21,172 bases of DNA from a virus. Below are positions 19,387 to 21,172 of this stretch, piece after piece. Position numbers and translations under genes: made by a program. The stretch lies in IMG/VR virus record IMGVR_UViG_3300027797_001510, positions 1 through 21,172 of that record. One strand, written 5' to 3'. Numbering within the stretch: the first letter of the stretch is position 1; every line of letters begins with the position of its first letter. Below the pieces are notes generated by a model that did not search any database, was not told where the DNA came from, and saw nothing but the letters and a program-made list of their open reading frames with translations.

Positions 19387-20241
19387 ATGATCAAAATCAT
19401 CAAAGCAGATGACCGCCTGAAAGCGGTCCCTAAGGTTAACGTGGTACTCTTCGGCCCTTCTGGGGTCGGCAAGACCACTCTCGCCCGCACCCTGGACCCG
19501 AAGAAGACCCTCTTCGTGGACCTTGAGGCCGGCACGCTCGCCATCCAGGACTGGCCTGGTGACGTGCTCGACGTCCGTGCCGCCTCGCTGGCGACCGGAG
19601 CTCACCCCTGGGAGATTGCACGAGCTCTCGCCCTGTACATCGGTGGCCCTGATCCGTCCGACGCCACCGGCCACTACTCTGCTGGCGTCTACGCCCAGGT
19701 GCAGGAGATGTTCGCCTCGATCGACCTTAAGAAGTACGACACGGTCTTCGTGGACTCGATCACCGTCGCCTCACGTGAGTGCTTCAAGTGGTCCCAGATC
19801 CAGCCTGAGGCCATGAGTGAGAAGACCGGCAAGCCTGACACCCGCTCCGCCTACGGCCTCCTGGGCCGTGAGATGATTCGCTGGGTCACGCACCTCCAGC
19901 ACAGCCAGAAGTCCGTCATCATGGTCGGCATCCTCGACTCTGAGAAGGACGATCTGAACCGCATCACCTGGAGCCCTCAGCTCGAAGGCTCCAAGACCGG
20001 CCGTGAAATCCCTGGCATCTTCGACCAGGTCATGACGCTCCAGAGCTTCAAGACCGACGAAGGTGAGATGTACCGTGCCCTCGTCTGCCAGCAACAGAAC
20101 CCCTGGAGCTACCCTGCGAAGGACCGCTCCGGCCGACTGGAGCTCCTGGAGGCCCCTGACCTGGGCGCCGTCCTCAAGAAGATCCGTGAAGGCAAACGTA
20201 TCGACACGTCGATCACCACCACTCTGCCGAACAAGCAGTAA
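19387..20241 (+). CDS. Sak4-like RecA-fold ATPase (phage recombinase / nucleotide-binding protein)
   Basis: This 284-residue protein has Walker A GPSGVGKTT at residues 23-31, an acidic strand TLFVDLEAGT near 41-50, and Walker B YDTVFVDS with Asp123. Later elements include SVIMVGILDSEKDDLNR, KTGREIPGIFDQVMTL and QNPWSYPAKDRSGRLE. These match phage AAA_24/Sak4-type proteins, which are single-domain RecA relatives that anneal or pair single-stranded DNA, usually with an SSB partner. The next gene is a DUF669/SSB-like protein, which supports the assignment. The start is preceded by AAACCGAC with no Shine-Dalgarno. Confidence 0.8.
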   Translation: MIKIIKADDRLKAVPKVNVVLFGPSGVGKTTLARTLDPKKTLFVDLEAGTLAIQDWPGDVLDVRAASLATGAHPWEIARALALYIGGPDPSDATGHYSAGVYAQVQEMFASIDLKKYDTVFVDSITVASRECFKWSQIQPEAMSEKTGKPDTRSAYGLLGREMIRWVTHLQHSQKSVIMVGILDSEKDDLNRITWSPQLEGSKTGREIPGIFDQVMTLQSFKTDEGEMYRALVCQQQNPWSYPAKDRSGRLELLEAPDLGAVLKKIREGKRIDTSITTTLPNKQ

Positions 20242-20264
20242 CTAACACCCAAAAACAAGAACAC

Positions 20265-20870
20265 ATGTTCAACACCACCAGCGGTCAGCCTGACCCCAAA
20301 CAAGGCAACACCCTCATCCCCAACGCCACCTTGGCGAAGGCGGTCCTGAAGGTTCAGAACGTCGGCAACTCCAAGCGGACCGGGGCCGAGTACGCAAAGC
20401 TCGACCTCGTCATCTGCGAGGGCGAATACACCAACCGTCACGTCTTCACCGTCGTCATGAACCCTCATGACAAGGATGGCGACAAGGCGGCAGGTGCCAA
20501 GATGGGCGAGAAGAACCTCTGCCACATGCTCGAAGCGGCCGGCCTCATGGATCACACTGATCCTGCCAGCACCGCACAGTTCGACGGAGCGTCCTTCCAG
20601 GATGTTCTCGGAGCTCTGGACGGCAAGGTCGTCGCCATCAAGATCCGTGTCGCTCCTGGCAAGGACGGCTACGAGGATAAGAACGAGGTCGCTAGCTACC
20701 TGTCGCCCATCCAGGCGTCTGGTTCCAAGCGTCTCTGGGATCAGGTCAACGCCGGCTCCGCTCCTGCGGCCGTCGTGCAGAAGCCGGCGTTCGTCGCCGC
20801 TCCTAAGCCTGTCGCTCCTGCTCCTAAGGCAACCACGGCTCCGGCCTGGCTCAAGCGTCCCAACGCCTAA
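20265..20870 (+). CDS. DUF669-like single-stranded DNA-binding protein
   Basis: This 201-residue protein has an early beta-strand region KAVLKVQNVGNSKRTGAEYAK followed by LDLVICEGEYTNRHVFTVVM, and a later ALDGKVVAIKIRVAPGKDGYE then NEVASYLSPI. This is the layout of DUF669-type phage proteins, OB-fold-like partners of Sak4 ATPases. Residues 160-201 form a flexible Ala/Pro/Lys tail ending PAWLKRPNA, which resembles linker tails in SSB proteins but lacks their acidic tip. A leader of Ala- and Cys-rich bases precedes the ATG without a Shine-Dalgarno. It is followed by a strong terminator, so it closes an early transcription unit. Confidence 0.7.
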   Translation: MFNTTSGQPDPKQGNTLIPNATLAKAVLKVQNVGNSKRTGAEYAKLDLVICEGEYTNRHVFTVVMNPHDKDGDKAAGAKMGEKNLCHMLEAAGLMDHTDPASTAQFDGASFQDVLGALDGKVVAIKIRVAPGKDGYEDKNEVASYLSPIQASGSKRLWDQVNAGSAPAAVVQKPAFVAAPKPVAPAPKATTAPAWLKRPNA

Positions 20871-20876
20871 CTGATC

Positions 20877-20955
20877 AGAACCCCCGACGCCACCGGCGAG
20901 CTTGACTACGCATCTGTGCGTACGATGCTCACGGCGTCGGGGGTTCTTTATTTTT
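20877..20955 (+). terminator. Intrinsic terminator with a structured loop
   Basis: Arms AGAACCCCCGACGCC (20877-20891) and GGCGTCGGGGGTTCT (20933-20947) are perfect 15-base complements, followed by the T-rich run TTATTTTT. The 41-base loop is itself structured: GAGC (20898-20901) pairs with GCTC (20927-20930), and TACGCA (20907-20912) pairs with TGCGTA (20917-20922) around TCTG. It begins 7 bases after the DUF669 stop. Confidence 0.9.
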
Positions 20956-21038
20956 AAAGCTGGGGGCGTGGGGCACTGCTATCGTGGCGTCGGTTCCATT
21001 CCGGCTTGCCCTTCCGCCCCCTCCACTTTCCAACCGAC
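20956..21038 (+). promoter_or_regulatory. Leader of the helicase gene with possible secondary structure
   Basis: After the terminator comes GGGGGCG (20962-20968) with its complement CGCCCCC (21015-21021), and inside it GGGCA (20971-20975) with TGCCC (21007-21011). GGCGTCGGTTC (20986-20996) repeats most of the terminator's right arm. TGCTATCGT near 20978 could be an extended -10 element, but there is no convincing -35. The start is preceded by CAACCGAC. A promoter must lie here or upstream for the helicase to escape the terminator. Confidence 0.35.
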
Positions 21039-21172
21039 ATGCAACTACGACCACGCCAGGCTGACTTTGTAAAGAGGTGCCTCGCCGCCCTAGCCAAGGA
21101 GGGCAACACCCTTGGCATCGCCCCGACTGGAGCTGGCAAAACTGTCATGCTGTCAGCCGTCCTGGATGGCCT
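21039..21172 (+). CDS. Superfamily 2 DNA helicase, N-terminal part (3' partial)
   Basis: Only 44 residues are visible and the gene runs off the window. MQLRPRQADFVKRCLAALAK matches the Q-motif region of superfamily 2 helicases (L-R-x-x-Q). GIAPTGAGKTVMLSAVL contains a Walker A loop of the form A-P-T-G-A-G-K-T, typical of DEAD/DEAH-type helicases. The position after Sak4 and DUF669 proteins suggests a replication or recombination helicase. The motif II box is beyond the edge, so the exact subfamily cannot be given. Confidence 0.8.
   Translation, partial: MQLRPRQADFVKRCLAALAKEGNTLGIAPTGAGKTVMLSAVLDG

Overview
The window looks like part of a lytic-type, podovirus-like phage genome. Every supported gene is on the + strand and tightly packed, often with overlapping start and stop codons. 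I see no tRNA, rRNA, CRISPR array, insertion sequence or gene-free stretch over 300 bases; the largest gap is 20871-21038. The host cannot be named. Most local samples are around 60% G+C. Most starts lack a clear Shine-Dalgarno site; several early genes carry ACCGAC directly before the start instead, so the host may rely little on Shine-Dalgarno initiation.

Layout. (1) 2-4336, virion genes in T7-like order: the end of a tail nozzle / DNA-stabilization protein, a gp13-like GNAT-fold protein, a small 'MCAP' protein, a gp14-like 'MCEP' internal virion protein, and a 621-residue protein in the gp15 position. (2) 4344-16955, one gene for a 4203-residue protein in the gp16 position, about 60% of the window. 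Its recurring linker Ser-Glu-Gly-Asp-Ala divides it into 13 segments: a zincin-motif region, an intact RadC/JAB-type peptidase-like domain, a degenerate JAB copy, a possible BECR-type nuclease, two GNAT-like domains, four diverged copies of a domain I do not recognise, and a long helical C-terminal region typical of large phage polyvalent proteins. (3) 16991-18690, a lysis/auxiliary cassette: a 41-residue membrane peptide, a lipoprotein with C-terminal membrane segments (u-spanin-like), a small HExxH protein, an HNH-like nuclease and a holin-like protein. No endolysin is visible. (4) 18735-21172, an early module: an HTH protein behind a strong inverted repeat, a conserved early protein, a Sak4-like RecA-fold ATPase, a DUF669/SSB-like protein, a strong structured terminator, and the start of a superfamily 2 helicase.

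Working model (inference): the giant protein is packed in the capsid core and ejected with the DNA, delivering a set of anti-host or DNA-protecting domains. The SEGDA linkers may be processing sites, with the built-in zincin or JAB domain as candidate protease. This modular, apparently multi-effector polyprotein, with its four-copy unknown domain, is the most interesting part of the window. The downstream cassette would lyse the cell, and the early module would replicate and recombine phage DNA.
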